A stretch of DNA of 64,000 bases. Source: UBA11740 sp049273695 (GTDB lineage: Bacteria > Acidobacteriota > Blastocatellia > Pyrinomonadales > Pyrinomonadaceae). The notes under the pieces are model-generated. The model made no database searches. It saw nothing but the letters and a program-made list of their open reading frames with translations, and was not told where the DNA came from. Of the stretch, positions 52,813 through 61,319 are shown in pieces; positions within the stretch are counted from its first letter, which is position 1, and each line of letters opens with the position of its first letter. The position numbers were made by a program, and so were the translations under genes. Location of the stretch: assembly GCA_049273695.1 (NCBI GenBank), contig JBASRE010000009.1, positions 7,577-71,576 of the forward strand, written 5' to 3'.

Positions 52813-55281
52813 ATGGAAGAGTCGTTCCCCCAACTGAACCAGACGCATTACCGCATCATCTCGAAGCTGGGCGCGGGCGGCATGGGCGAGGTTTACCTGG
52901 CCGAGGACACGCGGCTCGATCGCAAAGTCGCGCTGAAAATTCTGAACGAGGATGTCGCTGCGGATTCCGAACGGTTGCGCCGGTTCGTGCAGGAAGCGAA
53001 AGCGGCTTCGGCGCTCAACCATCCCAACATCATCACCATTCATGAAATCGGCGAAACCGGGAACCGGCACTTCATTGCTATCGAATTCATCGACGGCGAG
53101 ACGCTTCACGATCGTTTGAAAAGCGGTCCCCTGTCACTTCGGTCTGTGCTGGATGCCGGCATTCAGATCGGTTCGGCTTTGCAGGCTGCTCACGACGCCA
53201 ACATCATCCACCGCGACATCAAACCCGAAAACGTGATGGTGCGTCCGGATGGACTAATCAAAGTCCTGGATTTCGGAATCGCAAAAGTAACCGGGCCCGT
53301 CGTGTCGCAGGTGGATGCTGAAGCGCCCACGCTCAAAGGCGGGACATCACCGGGAACGATTGTGGGCACGGCGGCTTACATGTCTCCGGAACAGGCGCGC
53401 GGCAAACCGATCGACCCGCGCACGGACATCTTTAGCCTCGGCGTCGTCCTCTACGAAATGCTGACAGGCCGAAAACCCTTCGACGGCGAAACGCCGGTGG
53501 ATGTCATTGCGGCAATTCTGCACAAGGACCCGCCGCCAATTTCCGAATCGATGCCTGATGTTCCGGCCGAGATCGAAAGAATCGTAAACAAACAGCTCAG
53601 AAAGGATTGTGACGAGCGCTATCAAACCATCAAGGACTTGCTGATTGATCTGAAAGACGCGCAGCGTGAGTTGGAGTTCGAAAACAAGCTGAAGCTTCGC
53701 GCCCCTCTTCGTGACACCGGGGATCCGCGGGCCACACCGGCGACCGTCCGCACCACTGCGAGCAATGGGTCCCTTATCACCGAAATCAAGAGACGCAAAG
53801 CAGTCGCGGTGTCTGTGGCGACTGCGCTTGTCCTGGCTGCGATCGCGATTGTCTATTCAATCTCCTCCAACCGGCAGGTGAATTCCCCGGCTGAATCTGC
53901 CCCAATTGGTTCGATCGCCGTGCTTCCCTTTCAAAACAGAAGCTCGGTCGCGGAAACTGAATATCTCTCTGAGGGCCTGGCAGAATCACTAATCTACGGC
54001 CTTTCTCAATTTCCCAACCTGCGAGTCAGCCCGTCGAGTACAGTCAACCGGTACCGAGGCAAAGAGATCGATGCGGTCGCGATTGGCAGCGAACTCGGTG
54101 TTAACGCAGTCATGACCGGTCGCTTCGCGCAGCACGGCGACAATCTCATGATCAGCGTCGAGTTGGTGGATGTGCGAAACAATAAACTGCTTTGGGGCAG
54201 GCAGTACGACCGCAAGTTGACTGATCTGCTGACTACGCAAAGAGAGATTGCGAGCGAGATTACCCAACATCTAAAACTCAAACTTTCAGGTGAAGAGCAC
54301 AACCGCGCAACGCGGCATTACACGAATAACTCAGAGGCTTACCAGTTGTATCTGAAAGGACAGTACTACGCCGCGAGATACACGAAGGAAGGCTTCAACA
54401 AAGGCATCGAATACTTCGAACAGGCGATCGCGAAAGATCCAAACTTCGCGTTGGCGTACAGCGGGCTGGCATTCTGTTATATGAACCAGACTGACTGGGT
54501 TTTCGCGCCGAAAGATTCTGTCCCGCGTGCGAAGCAAGCTGTCGAGAATGCCTTACGGCTCGACGATTCACTGGCGCAGGCCCACACCATGCGCGGAATG
54601 CTGATGCTGCAATACGACTGGAACTGGTCGGGGGCCGAGCAGGAATTCCGGCGGGCAATCGAGCTGGATCCGCATTACGCCCTGGGCCGCTCGTTTCTGG
54701 CGTGGCATCTCGCCGCGATGGGACGTTTCGACGAGAGCATTGCCGAGGACAAACGAGCTCTGGATCTGGATCCGCTCTCAACCGCCGTCAACGCTGATCT
54801 TGGATGGGATTTGTACTTCGCGCGTCGATACAGCGAAGCGATCGAGCAGCTTCGCAAGGCAGTTGATCTTGAGCCGAACTACTGGGTATCGCATGTGTTA
54901 CTCGCTCGCTGCTATGTGCAGACCGGAAGACTGAACGAAGCCGTCGCGTCATATGAAAGGGCCCGACAGATCGAGAATTCAATTCCTGAAGTAGTGGCCG
55001 GCGTCGGACACGGTTACGCCGTATCAGGCCGAAAAGCCGAGGCGCTAAAGATCATCCGCGAGTTACAGGAACGATCGAAGAAGGAGTTCATTCCCTCGTA
55101 TACGATCGCGACGATCTACGCCGGACTCGGTGAGAAAGAGCAGGCGCTGCATCACCTGACGAAGTCATATGAAGAAGGCTCGTTCTACATGATTCATCTC
55201 AAGGTTGAGCCGATCCTCGATCCGCTGCGGTCCGATTCAAGGTTTACGGATCTACTGAGGAAGGTTGGGCATGTGCGGTAG
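52813..55281 (+). CDS. Ser/Thr protein kinase with TolB-like and TPR sensor domains
   Basis: 822 residues. Hanks kinase at about 13-270: GAGGMGEVYL (20-29), Lys42 in VALKIL, HRDIKPEN (133-140), DFG (153-155), and GTAAYMSPEQARG in the activation region. One membrane helix at about 330-350 (AVSVATALVLAAIAIVYSIS). Then a TolB-N-like domain (IAVLPFQNRSSVAETEYLSE) and six or more TPR units (YQLYLKGQYYAARYTKEGFN to DLLRKVGHVR). The sensor half is nearly the same architecture as the winged-helix regulator at 23901, with the kinase replacing the DNA-binding part. The gene has no adjacent sigma factor. Confidence 0.92.
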   Translation: MEESFPQLNQTHYRIISKLGAGGMGEVYLAEDTRLDRKVALKILNEDVAADSERLRRFVQEAKAASALNHPNIITIHEIGETGNRHFIAIEFIDGETLHDRLKSGPLSLRSVLDAGIQIGSALQAAHDANIIHRDIKPENVMVRPDGLIKVLDFGIAKVTGPVVSQVDAEAPTLKGGTSPGTIVGTAAYMSPEQARGKPIDPRTDIFSLGVVLYEMLTGRKPFDGETPVDVIAAILHKDPPPISESMPDVPAEIERIVNKQLRKDCDERYQTIKDLLIDLKDAQRELEFENKLKLRAPLRDTGDPRATPATVRTTASNGSLITEIKRRKAVAVSVATALVLAAIAIVYSISSNRQVNSPAESAPIGSIAVLPFQNRSSVAETEYLSEGLAESLIYGLSQFPNLRVSPSSTVNRYRGKEIDAVAIGSELGVNAVMTGRFAQHGDNLMISVELVDVRNNKLLWGRQYDRKLTDLLTTQREIASEITQHLKLKLSGEEHNRATRHYTNNSEAYQLYLKGQYYAARYTKEGFNKGIEYFEQAIAKDPNFALAYSGLAFCYMNQTDWVFAPKDSVPRAKQAVENALRLDDSLAQAHTMRGMLMLQYDWNWSGAEQEFRRAIELDPHYALGRSFLAWHLAAMGRFDESIAEDKRALDLDPLSTAVNADLGWDLYFARRYSEAIEQLRKAVDLEPNYWVSHVLLARCYVQTGRLNEAVASYERARQIENSIPEVVAGVGHGYAVSGRKAEALKIIRELQERSKKEFIPSYTIATIYAGLGEKEQALHHLTKSYEEGSFYMIHLKVEPILDPLRSDSRFTDLLRKVGHVR

Positions 55282-55330
55282 GTGCGCCGGGACATTGTTC
55301 CAGGGGTTCAACGTTGCGCGCTCACCCAGC

Positions 55331-55614
55331 CGCGTAGCGGTTGCAGAGGGTAGCCAGGGGTAAGCGACCGCAGCGCAGGGTCCCCAGCGGAGCATCTCCG
55401 CTGGGGTGCTAGTAGCGCCACCCCTGGGTTTAGGTAGAAAGAATTCGGCGCCCTGTTAGGGGCGCAATAATTAACGATTCATTTCCATGCGCGGACGTCT
55501 GTCGCCCGCTTCGCGGGCTCTGGATTCTCAGGAACCCTGATCCCCAGGTTACGCTCGCTGCGCTCGCTCACCCGGAGCTATTACATGTCGCCGCTCCGCG
55601 GCTTATTGACGCAA
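55331..55614. repeat. Dispersed 280-bp repeat, copy 2
   Basis: Matches 6611-6890 over its length: GGTAGCCAGGGGTAAGCGAC, the CCCAGCGGAGC hairpin, GTAGCGCCACCCCTGG, GCGCCCTGTTAGGGGCGCAA, GTTACGCTCGCTGCGCTCGC and the end TTGACGCA. It fills nearly all of the 370-base gap between convergent kinase and sigma-factor genes. Confidence 0.88.
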
Positions 55615-55652
55615 CCAGCCGCGTTGACCTTATTTCAACTTAAGCCCAAGAA

Positions 55653-56924
55653 CTAGCGATCAAGCACACCGGCTGAAGTTCCTCGCATGTTCCGCCGCCG
55701 CTTTTCAAGAAAACGTCTTTCGGCGTCGTTGCTGGTCAACTCGAGCGCGCGCGTATAGCTCGCGGCGGCTTCTTCGTTTGCTCCACTTCGGCGCAAGAGG
55801 TCCGCGCGGGCGGCGTGCAGCAGGTGATAATCATCAAGCTCGCCCGACGCCATCAGGTCGTCAATCAAGCGAAGTCCGAGCTCCAGGCCATCAGCCATGG
55901 CTACGGCAACGGCGCGATTGAGCGAGACAATTGGTGATGGTTGTAAACGCTCCAGTCGATCATAAAGCTCCACAATCTGTCGCCAGTCTGTCTGTTCCGA
56001 GCTTTGCGCCTGGCAATGTTCTGCGGCGATCGCGGCCTGCAACGAGTATGGACCGGCCGCAGGTGACGCGATTGCCTGGCTAACAATAGGAAGAGCCTCG
56101 GTGATTTGGGTCTGATTCCAAAGTGCGCGATCCTGCTCTTCCAGCACCACGAGATCGCCGGCGGCATCGACACGCGCGTCGCGTCGCGAGTCATGTAAAA
56201 GCATCAGTGCCAATAAGCCCGTGACTTCAGCAGGCGGATACGGCGCCAGCAAAACTCTGACGATGCGCGCCAGTCGAATCGCTTCCGCGCAGAGATCGGT
56301 TCGCAACAGACGTTCTCCGTGAGTCGATGCATAACCTTCGTTGAAGACCAGATAGATGACAGTCAGGACTGCGTCGAGCCTTTGACGAATCTCGCTCGTG
56401 TCCGGAATCTTGTAAGGAATACCCGCGTCGCGAATCTTTCGCTTCGCTCTTACCAAACGCTGCGCCATCGTCGTGGCCGGCACGAGAAAGGCGCGCGAGA
56501 TCTCATCCGTTTCCAAACCGCAAAGCGTGCGCAGCGTTAAAGCGATTTGCGATTCCGGCGCCAGCGCAGGGTGACAACACGTAAAAATTAGCCGCAGTCG
56601 ATCGTCGGGAATTTCGTGGTCGGTCAGCTCTGGCTGCTCAGTTGTGGTTGGCTGCTCTTGCGCGTAGGATTCGGCCTTCTCTTGAAACCGAGTTTGGCGC
56701 CTGAGCCGATCAATGGCTTTGTGTTTCGCAGTTTGAATTATCCACGCGGCTGGAGATGCGGGCACGCCTTCGTTCGGCCACTGTTTTACAGCGGCGGCGA
56801 AGGCCTCTTGCGCGGCGTCTTCGGCAACATCAAAGTCGCCGCAGAGACGGATCAGAGTCGCTACGATGCGACCCCAATCGGCTCGATAAACGTCGTCAAC
56901 GGCCGTATTTACCGTGGAAATCAT
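55653..56924 (-). CDS. ECF42-type RNA polymerase sigma factor
   Basis: 423 residues. Sigma region 2 (GRIVATLIRLCGDFDVAEDA, WIIQTAKHKAIDRLRRQTRF) and region 4 (LTLRTLCGLETDEISRAFLV, TMAQRLVRAKRKIRDAGIPY) are followed by a C-terminal DUF6596/TPR-like domain of about 230 residues (LTVIYLVFNEGYASTHGERL, YDRLERLQPSPIVSLNRAVA). This long form is characteristic of group ECF42, which controls neighbouring DGPF (YciI-type) genes and has no anti-sigma factor; its C-terminal domain is needed for activity. Divergent from the first DGPF gene, 96 bases apart. Confidence 0.92.
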   Translation of the reverse strand: MISTVNTAVDDVYRADWGRIVATLIRLCGDFDVAEDAAQEAFAAAVKQWPNEGVPASPAAWIIQTAKHKAIDRLRRQTRFQEKAESYAQEQPTTTEQPELTDHEIPDDRLRLIFTCCHPALAPESQIALTLRTLCGLETDEISRAFLVPATTMAQRLVRAKRKIRDAGIPYKIPDTSEIRQRLDAVLTVIYLVFNEGYASTHGERLLRTDLCAEAIRLARIVRVLLAPYPPAEVTGLLALMLLHDSRRDARVDAAGDLVVLEEQDRALWNQTQITEALPIVSQAIASPAAGPYSLQAAIAAEHCQAQSSEQTDWRQIVELYDRLERLQPSPIVSLNRAVAVAMADGLELGLRLIDDLMASGELDDYHLLHAARADLLRRSGANEEAAASYTRALELTSNDAERRFLEKRRRNMRGTSAGVLDR

Positions 56925-56972
56925 GGTTTCTGACCGACTTGCCTGCGAATCATAAAAAATTTAGCGCCTCGG

Positions 56973-56998
56973 TGTCGATTTCGGCTGTCGCGGTTCGA
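56973..56998 (+). promoter_or_regulatory. Candidate ECF42 promoter 1
   Basis: TGTCGA at 56973-56978 (-35), 17 bases, then CGA at 56996-56998 (-10, CGAATA). This matches the ECF42 target pattern as I remember it (TGTCGA / CGA). It lies 22 bases before the ATG of the DGPF gene at 57021, leaving a short leader with GGAGG. Confidence 0.8.
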
Positions 56999-57020
56999 AT
57001 ATCCTGTGGAGGACAGAAAC

Positions 57021-57371
57021 ATGAAGTTCATGCTGCTGATTTACCACGACGAAGCGACCTGGGACGCTCTCACTGAATCCGAGAGGCAGGAAACCTACGG
57101 AGAATATCGCGAGTTGATCCAGGAGCTCGAGCCCAACGGAACTTACCTCGTTGGCGACGAGTTACAGCCGACTAAAACCGCCCGGACCGTTCGGGTCCGA
57201 GCAGGTAAGCCAATGATAACCGACGGGCCATTCGCGGAAACGCGTGAACAACTCGGCGGATTCTTTCTTATCGAAGCCGCGGACGCCAATGAAGCAAGCG
57301 TGATCGCGGCTCGCATTCCATCGGCGCGAATGGGATCAATCGAAGTGCGACCGGTGGCGCCCACTGCCTGA
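57021..57371 (+). CDS. DGPF-domain (YciI-related) protein
   Basis: 116 residues from ATG 57021, preceded by TGGAGGACAG; an ATG at 57006 belongs to the leader. A ferredoxin-like YciI/DGPF fold: MKFMLLIYHDE, DELQPTKTARTVRVRAGKPM and the signature DGPFAETREQLGGFFLIEA. The biochemical role of this family is not settled. It is the first gene behind the candidate ECF42 promoter; the next DGPF gene follows by 10 bases. Confidence 0.9.
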   Translation: MKFMLLIYHDEATWDALTESERQETYGEYRELIQELEPNGTYLVGDELQPTKTARTVRVRAGKPMITDGPFAETREQLGGFFLIEAADANEASVIAARIPSARMGSIEVRPVAPTA

Positions 57372-57381
57372 GGATTTGAAC

Positions 57382-57738
57382 ATGAAATACATGTTACTGG
57401 TTTACATGAACGAGCAGGCGATGACCGATGAAGAGCGGCAGCATTGCTACGTCGAATCCGCGCAGCTCACGCGGGATCTTAATGCGAAAGGCCAATATGT
57501 GGCCGCCGGCCCTTTGCATTCAGTCGCGACCGCCACGAGTGTGCGCATGCGCGACGGCAAGCGTGTCGTCACGGATGGGCCGTTTGCAGAAACGCGCGAG
57601 CAACTCGGCGGCTACTACATCGTTGAGGCGAGCGATCTCGACGAAGCGATGGCGATTGCCGAGCGAATTCCGCCTGCCCGATATGGCACGATCGAGATTC
57701 GGCCGCTGATGGAAATAGAAGGGCTACCGGAAAACTAG
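57382..57738 (+). CDS. DGPF-domain (YciI-related) protein
   Basis: 118 residues from ATG 57382 (a TTG at 57376 is also in frame). MKYMLLVYMNEQAMTDEE, PLHSVATATSVRMRDGKRVV, then DGPFAETREQLGGYYIVEAS. About half identical by eye to the protein at 57021, from a tandem duplication, and presumably in the same transcript under the ECF42 promoter. Confidence 0.9.
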   Translation: MKYMLLVYMNEQAMTDEERQHCYVESAQLTRDLNAKGQYVAAGPLHSVATATSVRMRDGKRVVTDGPFAETREQLGGYYIVEASDLDEAMAIAERIPPARYGTIEIRPLMEIEGLPEN

Positions 57739-57750
57739 TGGCAGACGGTA

Positions 57751-58350
57751 TTAATCTCTTAGATTATCGAGGCTAACCTTAGGTCTCGTGATGAATACAA
57801 GAAATATCCCAACTATGAAGAGAACTACTCCAGGCGCGGCATCGTTAATCTTCGATTCTAAGCCAATAAGTCTGGCGGTCCACGAAGTTGAGCCAGCAAC
57901 TCCATTCAGTCCGAGAATAATGCCGCCGATTATCGTGGCCAGTCCAAGAACGAGACCTAGCGTTGCATATCGGTACTCAGCATCAACGGCTTTTCCCAAC
58001 AAGTTTGCGGAGTGGGAATATGATTGCGGGCGCCGTTCGTTGGTTGAAGACTTAGCGTTTTTTTTGAGTTGCTCGTCAAGAGCCTTTCGTAGCAGAACTG
58101 AACGATTCCTTTTGCTGGAAACACGTCCAAGGCGTTCGGCAAGTTCCTTCAGTTCCTCGATCGTCAAAAGCTGCGATAGTTCCATTATTAGCTTATCGTC
58201 GAGATCGACGGGACGAATGGGCGAACTGCTGCTGCCGCCGGATGAGAAGCTGACGTTTCTTCCATATGTAGCGAGCCTTGCCATGACGGTGGTCCCAGGG
58301 AGTGCGATTAGGATCCTAAGCAGTTCATCACAAGAAAAGGTACTCCTCAC
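57751..58350 (-). CDS. Membrane protein, unknown function
   Basis: 199 residues; a start at ATG 58284 (residue 23) is possible. The N-terminal half is helical and charged (DKLIMELSQLLTIEELKELA), ending in a Lys/Ser/Arg-rich linker. Two membrane helices follow at the C-terminus (ATLGLVLGLATIIGGIILGL and APGVVLFIVGIFLVFITRP). Not part of the ECF42 family genes; it points the other way and breaks the DGPF series. No family recognised. Confidence 0.7.
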   Translation of the reverse strand: MRSTFSCDELLRILIALPGTTVMARLATYGRNVSFSSGGSSSSPIRPVDLDDKLIMELSQLLTIEELKELAERLGRVSSKRNRSVLLRKALDEQLKKNAKSSTNERRPQSYSHSANLLGKAVDAEYRYATLGLVLGLATIIGGIILGLNGVAGSTSWTARLIGLESKINDAAPGVVLFIVGIFLVFITRPKVSLDNLRD

Positions 58351-58468
58351 GGTTTCTGGGTGTCAATGACAATCTTAGTGCAATGAGATGGCCCGACACA
58401 CGGAATCCACCCCAGGCTAATTAGGTTCTTTGGCTTTTCATGCAAATGCGTAGTTTTGAGACCGATCC

Positions 58469-58494
58469 TGTCGATCCTCGTAACACTAGATCGA
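58469..58494 (+). promoter_or_regulatory. Candidate ECF42 promoter 2
   Basis: TGTCGA at 58469-58474, exactly 17 bases, CGA at 58492-58494 (CGACTA), the same arrangement and spacing as at 56973. It lies 51 bases before the ATG of the third DGPF gene; AAAGGGGGAAAAC is its ribosome-binding region. Confidence 0.75.
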
Positions 58495-58545
58495 CTAGAT
58501 GGTAGATAGACAGAATTCAAATCAAAAGACTAAAGGGGGAAAACA

Positions 58546-58965
58546 ATGCGATTCATGGTGATAGTAAAAGCTGACAAGGATTCTGAAGCAGGCATTATGC
58601 CGACTGAGAAGATGCTCACGGACATGGGCAACTTCAACCAACAGTTAGTCGATGCGGGCGTGATGCTCGCCGGTGAGGGACTTCAGCCGTCTTCGAAAGG
58701 TGCGCGCGTGAAGTTCGACGGCAAAGGCAGCCCGAGTGTTATCGACGGCCCATTCGCGGAAACGAAAGAACTCGTCGCCGGATTCTGGGTGTGGAAGTGT
58801 AATTCCAAAGAAGAAGCGATTGAATGGCTGAAGAAAGCGCCGTTCGAAAATACTGAGGTTGAGATTCGTCAGGTATTCGAGGCCGAAGACTTCGGCGACG
58901 AATTCACCCCAGAGGCACGCGCGCAGGAAGAACGAATTCGCGAACAACTAGAGGCGCAAAAGTAG
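58546..58965 (+). CDS. DGPF-domain (YciI-related) protein
   Basis: 139 residues. RFMVIVKADKDSEAGIMPTE, EGLQPSSKGARVKFDGKG, then VIDGPFAETKELVAGFWVWK, with a longer acidic C-terminal tail (VFEAEDFGDEFTPEARAQEE). It is the third DGPF protein of the locus, in the subgroup most often next to ECF42 and VOC genes. It has its own ECF42-type promoter. Confidence 0.92.
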   Translation: MRFMVIVKADKDSEAGIMPTEKMLTDMGNFNQQLVDAGVMLAGEGLQPSSKGARVKFDGKGSPSVIDGPFAETKELVAGFWVWKCNSKEEAIEWLKKAPFENTEVEIRQVFEAEDFGDEFTPEARAQEERIREQLEAQK

Positions 58966-59017
58966 CATAGACTTTAGTCTGCGCATTGACGAACAGTTCA
59001 AACTGAAAGGAATGATC

Positions 59018-59503
59018 ATGCGAGGAATCACACCAATGTTGTGGTACGACAAGGAAGCTGAGGAAGCCGCGAATTTCTACTGCTCGGTTTTCAAGAACTC
59101 GAAGGTCGGTCACGTCAGCCGTTACCCTGGCGGCGAAGTGTCCGAGAAGTCCGGCCAACCCGCGGGTCTGGTAATGACTGCTGAGTTTGAAATTGACGGA
59201 CAGAAATTCGTGGCGTTAAATGGCGGGCCAATGTTCAAGTTCACCGAGGCGATTTCGTTGGTCATCAATTGCGAGAACCAGGAAGAAGTCGATTATTACT
59301 GGGAGAAGCTCACTGCTGACGGCGGCCAGGAGAGTATGTGCGGCTGGCTGAAGGACAAGTATGGCTTGTCATGGCAGGTCACGCCGACGCGCCTGATCGA
59401 ATTAGCGAAGGACCCGTCAAAGGCACCCAAGGTCATGGAGGCGATGCTGCAAATGCGCAAGATCGACATTGCGAAATTGGAGGAAGCAGCTTCCGCCGCG
59501 TAG
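59018..59503 (+). CDS. VOC-superfamily (PhnB / 3-demethylubiquinone-methyltransferase-like) protein
   Basis: 161 residues. The ATG at 59018 is preferred over that at 59012 because GAAAGGA then lies 7 bases upstream rather than touching the start. PMLWYDKEAEEAANFYCSVF, FKNSKVGHVSRYPGG, KFVALNGGPMFKFTEAISLV, GGQESMCGWLKDKYGLSWQV: the PhnB-like fold of glyoxalase/VOC proteins. No function is assigned to the subgroup. It follows the DGPF gene by about 50 bases, with a half copy of the AGACTTTAGTCT repeat between them. Confidence 0.9.
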   Translation: MRGITPMLWYDKEAEEAANFYCSVFKNSKVGHVSRYPGGEVSEKSGQPAGLVMTAEFEIDGQKFVALNGGPMFKFTEAISLVINCENQEEVDYYWEKLTADGGQESMCGWLKDKYGLSWQVTPTRLIELAKDPSKAPKVMEAMLQMRKIDIAKLEEAASAA

Positions 59504-59504
59504 C

Positions 59505-59725
59505 GGCAGAATGTTTATAGCTCGTCCGGGCTTGCCCGATAGCGAGGAGCAAGATGGGACCCCCCTCTCCGCAAGCGGAGAGGGGGTTAGGGGGAGAGGT
59601 TGGCGACGGCCTCAACCCCACCCCTAGCCCCTCCCCGCATGCGGGGAGGGGAACCACTCGCAACAGACACGGACTAGACACTTCTTCTATAAACATCTAG
59701 TGCCTACGGCACTGAAACATACAGC
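59505..59725. repeat. Diverged ATGTTTATAG repeat enclosing a CTCTCCGCAAGCGGAGAG palindrome
   Basis: GCGGCAGAATGTTTATAGCT near 59510 is the counterpart of CTTCTATAAACATCTAGTGC at about 59683-59702. Enclosed are CCCTCTCCGCAAGCGGAGAG plus GGGG (from 59558) and CCCTCCCCGCATGCGGGGAG plus GGG (from about 59628), themselves joined by GGTTAGGGGGAGAGG / CCCCTAGCCCCTCC. The 250-base gap between two VOC genes is thus built of three nested palindromes. Same outer family as 3445-3658. Confidence 0.78.
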
Positions 59726-59749
59726 TGAGACACGCTGAAGGAGACAACA

Positions 59750-60163
59750 ATGGAGATAGTTCCACATCTAAACTTTAACGGACAATGCCGAGAGGCCTTT
59801 GAAACTTACGAAAAAGTGCTCGGCGGCAAAATCACCTTCATGGGAACGTGGGGTGAGATGCCGGGCGCCGATCAATTCCCGCCTGAGATGCACAAGCTGA
59901 TCATGCACACCACGCTTTCGCTTGGCGATCAGACGATCATGGGCGCTGACTCGCCGCCGGACCGGTACGAAAAGCCACAGGGGCTTTGGGTTTCGATCCA
60001 GGTCAAAGACATCACCGAAGGCGAGCGCGTCTTCAACGAACTCTCTGAAGGCGGCGACGTCATCATGCCGTTTCAACAGACGTTCTGGTCGCCGGGCTTC
60101 GGCATGTGCAACGATCGCTTCGGCACACCGTGGATGGTGAACACCGAAGGGCCAAAGAGCTGA
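59750..60163 (+). CDS. VOC-superfamily (PhnB-like) protein
   Basis: 137 residues with GAAGGAGACAAC before ATG 59750. VPHLNFNGQCREAFETYEKV, GGKITFMGTWGEMPG, IMHTTLSLGDQTIMGADSPP, GDVIMPFQQTFWSPGFGMCN, FGTPWMVNTE: a PhnB-type VOC protein. In these proteins the DRFGTPWM motif forms part of a ligand pocket; metal binding is not certain. First of five closely packed genes to 62087. Confidence 0.92.
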   Translation: MEIVPHLNFNGQCREAFETYEKVLGGKITFMGTWGEMPGADQFPPEMHKLIMHTTLSLGDQTIMGADSPPDRYEKPQGLWVSIQVKDITEGERVFNELSEGGDVIMPFQQTFWSPGFGMCNDRFGTPWMVNTEGPKS

Positions 60164-60170
60164 GCCGGCG

Positions 60171-60938
60171 ATGGCGACGAAACCCGACAAGCCACCGAAA
60201 CTCACGGCGAAGGAGTTCCTCGCACGTTTGAAAGCGCAGGGCTCTGCGGCTGAAGCCGAGAAGACGCTGCGCTACTTCAAATCCGGCGAGGGTGAGTATG
60301 GCGAAGGCGACAAGTTTATCGGCGTGCGCATGGGACAAGTATTCGCCCTCGCCAAAGAGTTCAGCGATATGCCTCTGGATGAACTCGAGAAATTGCTCGA
60401 CAGTCCTATCCATGAAGCACGCGTGGGCTCGCTTAGCATCATGGGCATACACGGGCGTCGCAAGAAGACCCCTGACGCGCTCCGAAAGCAATTCTTCGAT
60501 CTCTACATGCGGCGTCACGATCGAGTGAATAACTGGGACCTGGTGGATTTGGGCGCGCTCTACATCGTCGGCACTTACTTAATCAATCACCCGCGCGACG
60601 TCTTGTACAAACTCGCGCGCTCAAAAAATATTTGGGAGCGCAGGACGGCGATCGTCGGAACTGGCCCGCTAATCCGTAACGGCGAGACCGCTGATACTTT
60701 CAAGATTGCGGAGATGCTGCTCAACGACAAAGAAGACCTGATTCACAAAGGCACCGGCTGGATGTTGCGCACCGCCGGGGGCGTGCATCGGGACAAGCTG
60801 CTGAAGTTCCTGGACAAGCACGCCGCGACGATGCCGCGCACATGCTTGCGATATGCGCTCGAGAAGTTCGATAAGAAGCAACGAGAGCACTACATGAGTC
60901 TGGGAGCCAAATCGAAAACGAAACGGAGTAAAGAATGA
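60171..60938 (+). CDS. DNA alkylation repair protein (AlkD-like HEAT repeat glycosylase family)
   Basis: 255 residues. LTAKEFLARLKAQGSAAEAE, YFKSGEGEYGEGDKFIGVRM, EFSDMPLDELEKLLDSPIHE, VNNWDLVDLGALYIVG, WERRTAIVGTGPLIRNGE and AGGVHRDKLLKFLDKHAATM match the AlkC/AlkD-like family, whose HEAT repeats grip DNA and remove alkylated bases. The NNWDLVD segment carries the Asp expected at the active cleft. Lys-rich C-terminus (GAKSKTKRSKE). Starts 7 bases after the VOC gene; its stop overlaps the DoxX start. Confidence 0.9.
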   Translation: MATKPDKPPKLTAKEFLARLKAQGSAAEAEKTLRYFKSGEGEYGEGDKFIGVRMGQVFALAKEFSDMPLDELEKLLDSPIHEARVGSLSIMGIHGRRKKTPDALRKQFFDLYMRRHDRVNNWDLVDLGALYIVGTYLINHPRDVLYKLARSKNIWERRTAIVGTGPLIRNGETADTFKIAEMLLNDKEDLIHKGTGWMLRTAGGVHRDKLLKFLDKHAATMPRTCLRYALEKFDKKQREHYMSLGAKSKTKRSKE

Positions 60939-61309
60939 ACATCATCCTGTGGATTCTGCAAGTACTGCTCGCGCTGCTCTTTATCTTTGCCGGCGTGATG
61001 AAATTCGTAATGTCCGTCGAAGAGATGAACGCGCAGGCGCCGGTGGTGCTGCCCGGCTTGTTTCTGCACTTCATTGGTATATGTGAAGTCCTGGGCGGGC
61101 TCGGCCTGATCCTTCCGTCGCTCTTAAGGATTAAGCCACAACTAGCTCCGCTGGCCGCGCTCGGTCTCGCAATGATCACGGCCGGAGCCACGGTCACCGC
61201 CCTGATGGGCCCGATGAAAGTTGCGGCGGCCTTCCCCTTCATAGTTTGCTTGCTTTGCCTTTTTGTCGCTTACGGGCGTTGGCGCATGAAGCCAATTTCC
61301 GCTCGCTAG
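60935..61309 (+). CDS. DoxX-family membrane protein
   Basis: 124 residues starting at the ATG of ATGA overlap. Four helices: IILWILQVLLALLFIFAGVM, LPGLFLHFIGICEVLGGLGL, LAPLAALGLAMITAGATVTA and AAAFPFIVCLLCLFVAYGRW, the DoxX-like pattern. Translationally coupled to the AlkD-like gene. Such DoxX genes are frequent members of ECF42 neighbourhoods. Confidence 0.88.
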   Translation: MNIILWILQVLLALLFIFAGVMKFVMSVEEMNAQAPVVLPGLFLHFIGICEVLGGLGLILPSLLRIKPQLAPLAALGLAMITAGATVTALMGPMKVAAAFPFIVCLLCLFVAYGRWRMKPISAR

Positions 61310-61319
61310 GAAAGAGACA

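Noticed and set aside
57788..58369. 193-codon plus-strand frame opposite the membrane protein gene at 57751
   Set aside because: The minus frame encodes two clean membrane helices; the plus product has no domain and is a shadow.
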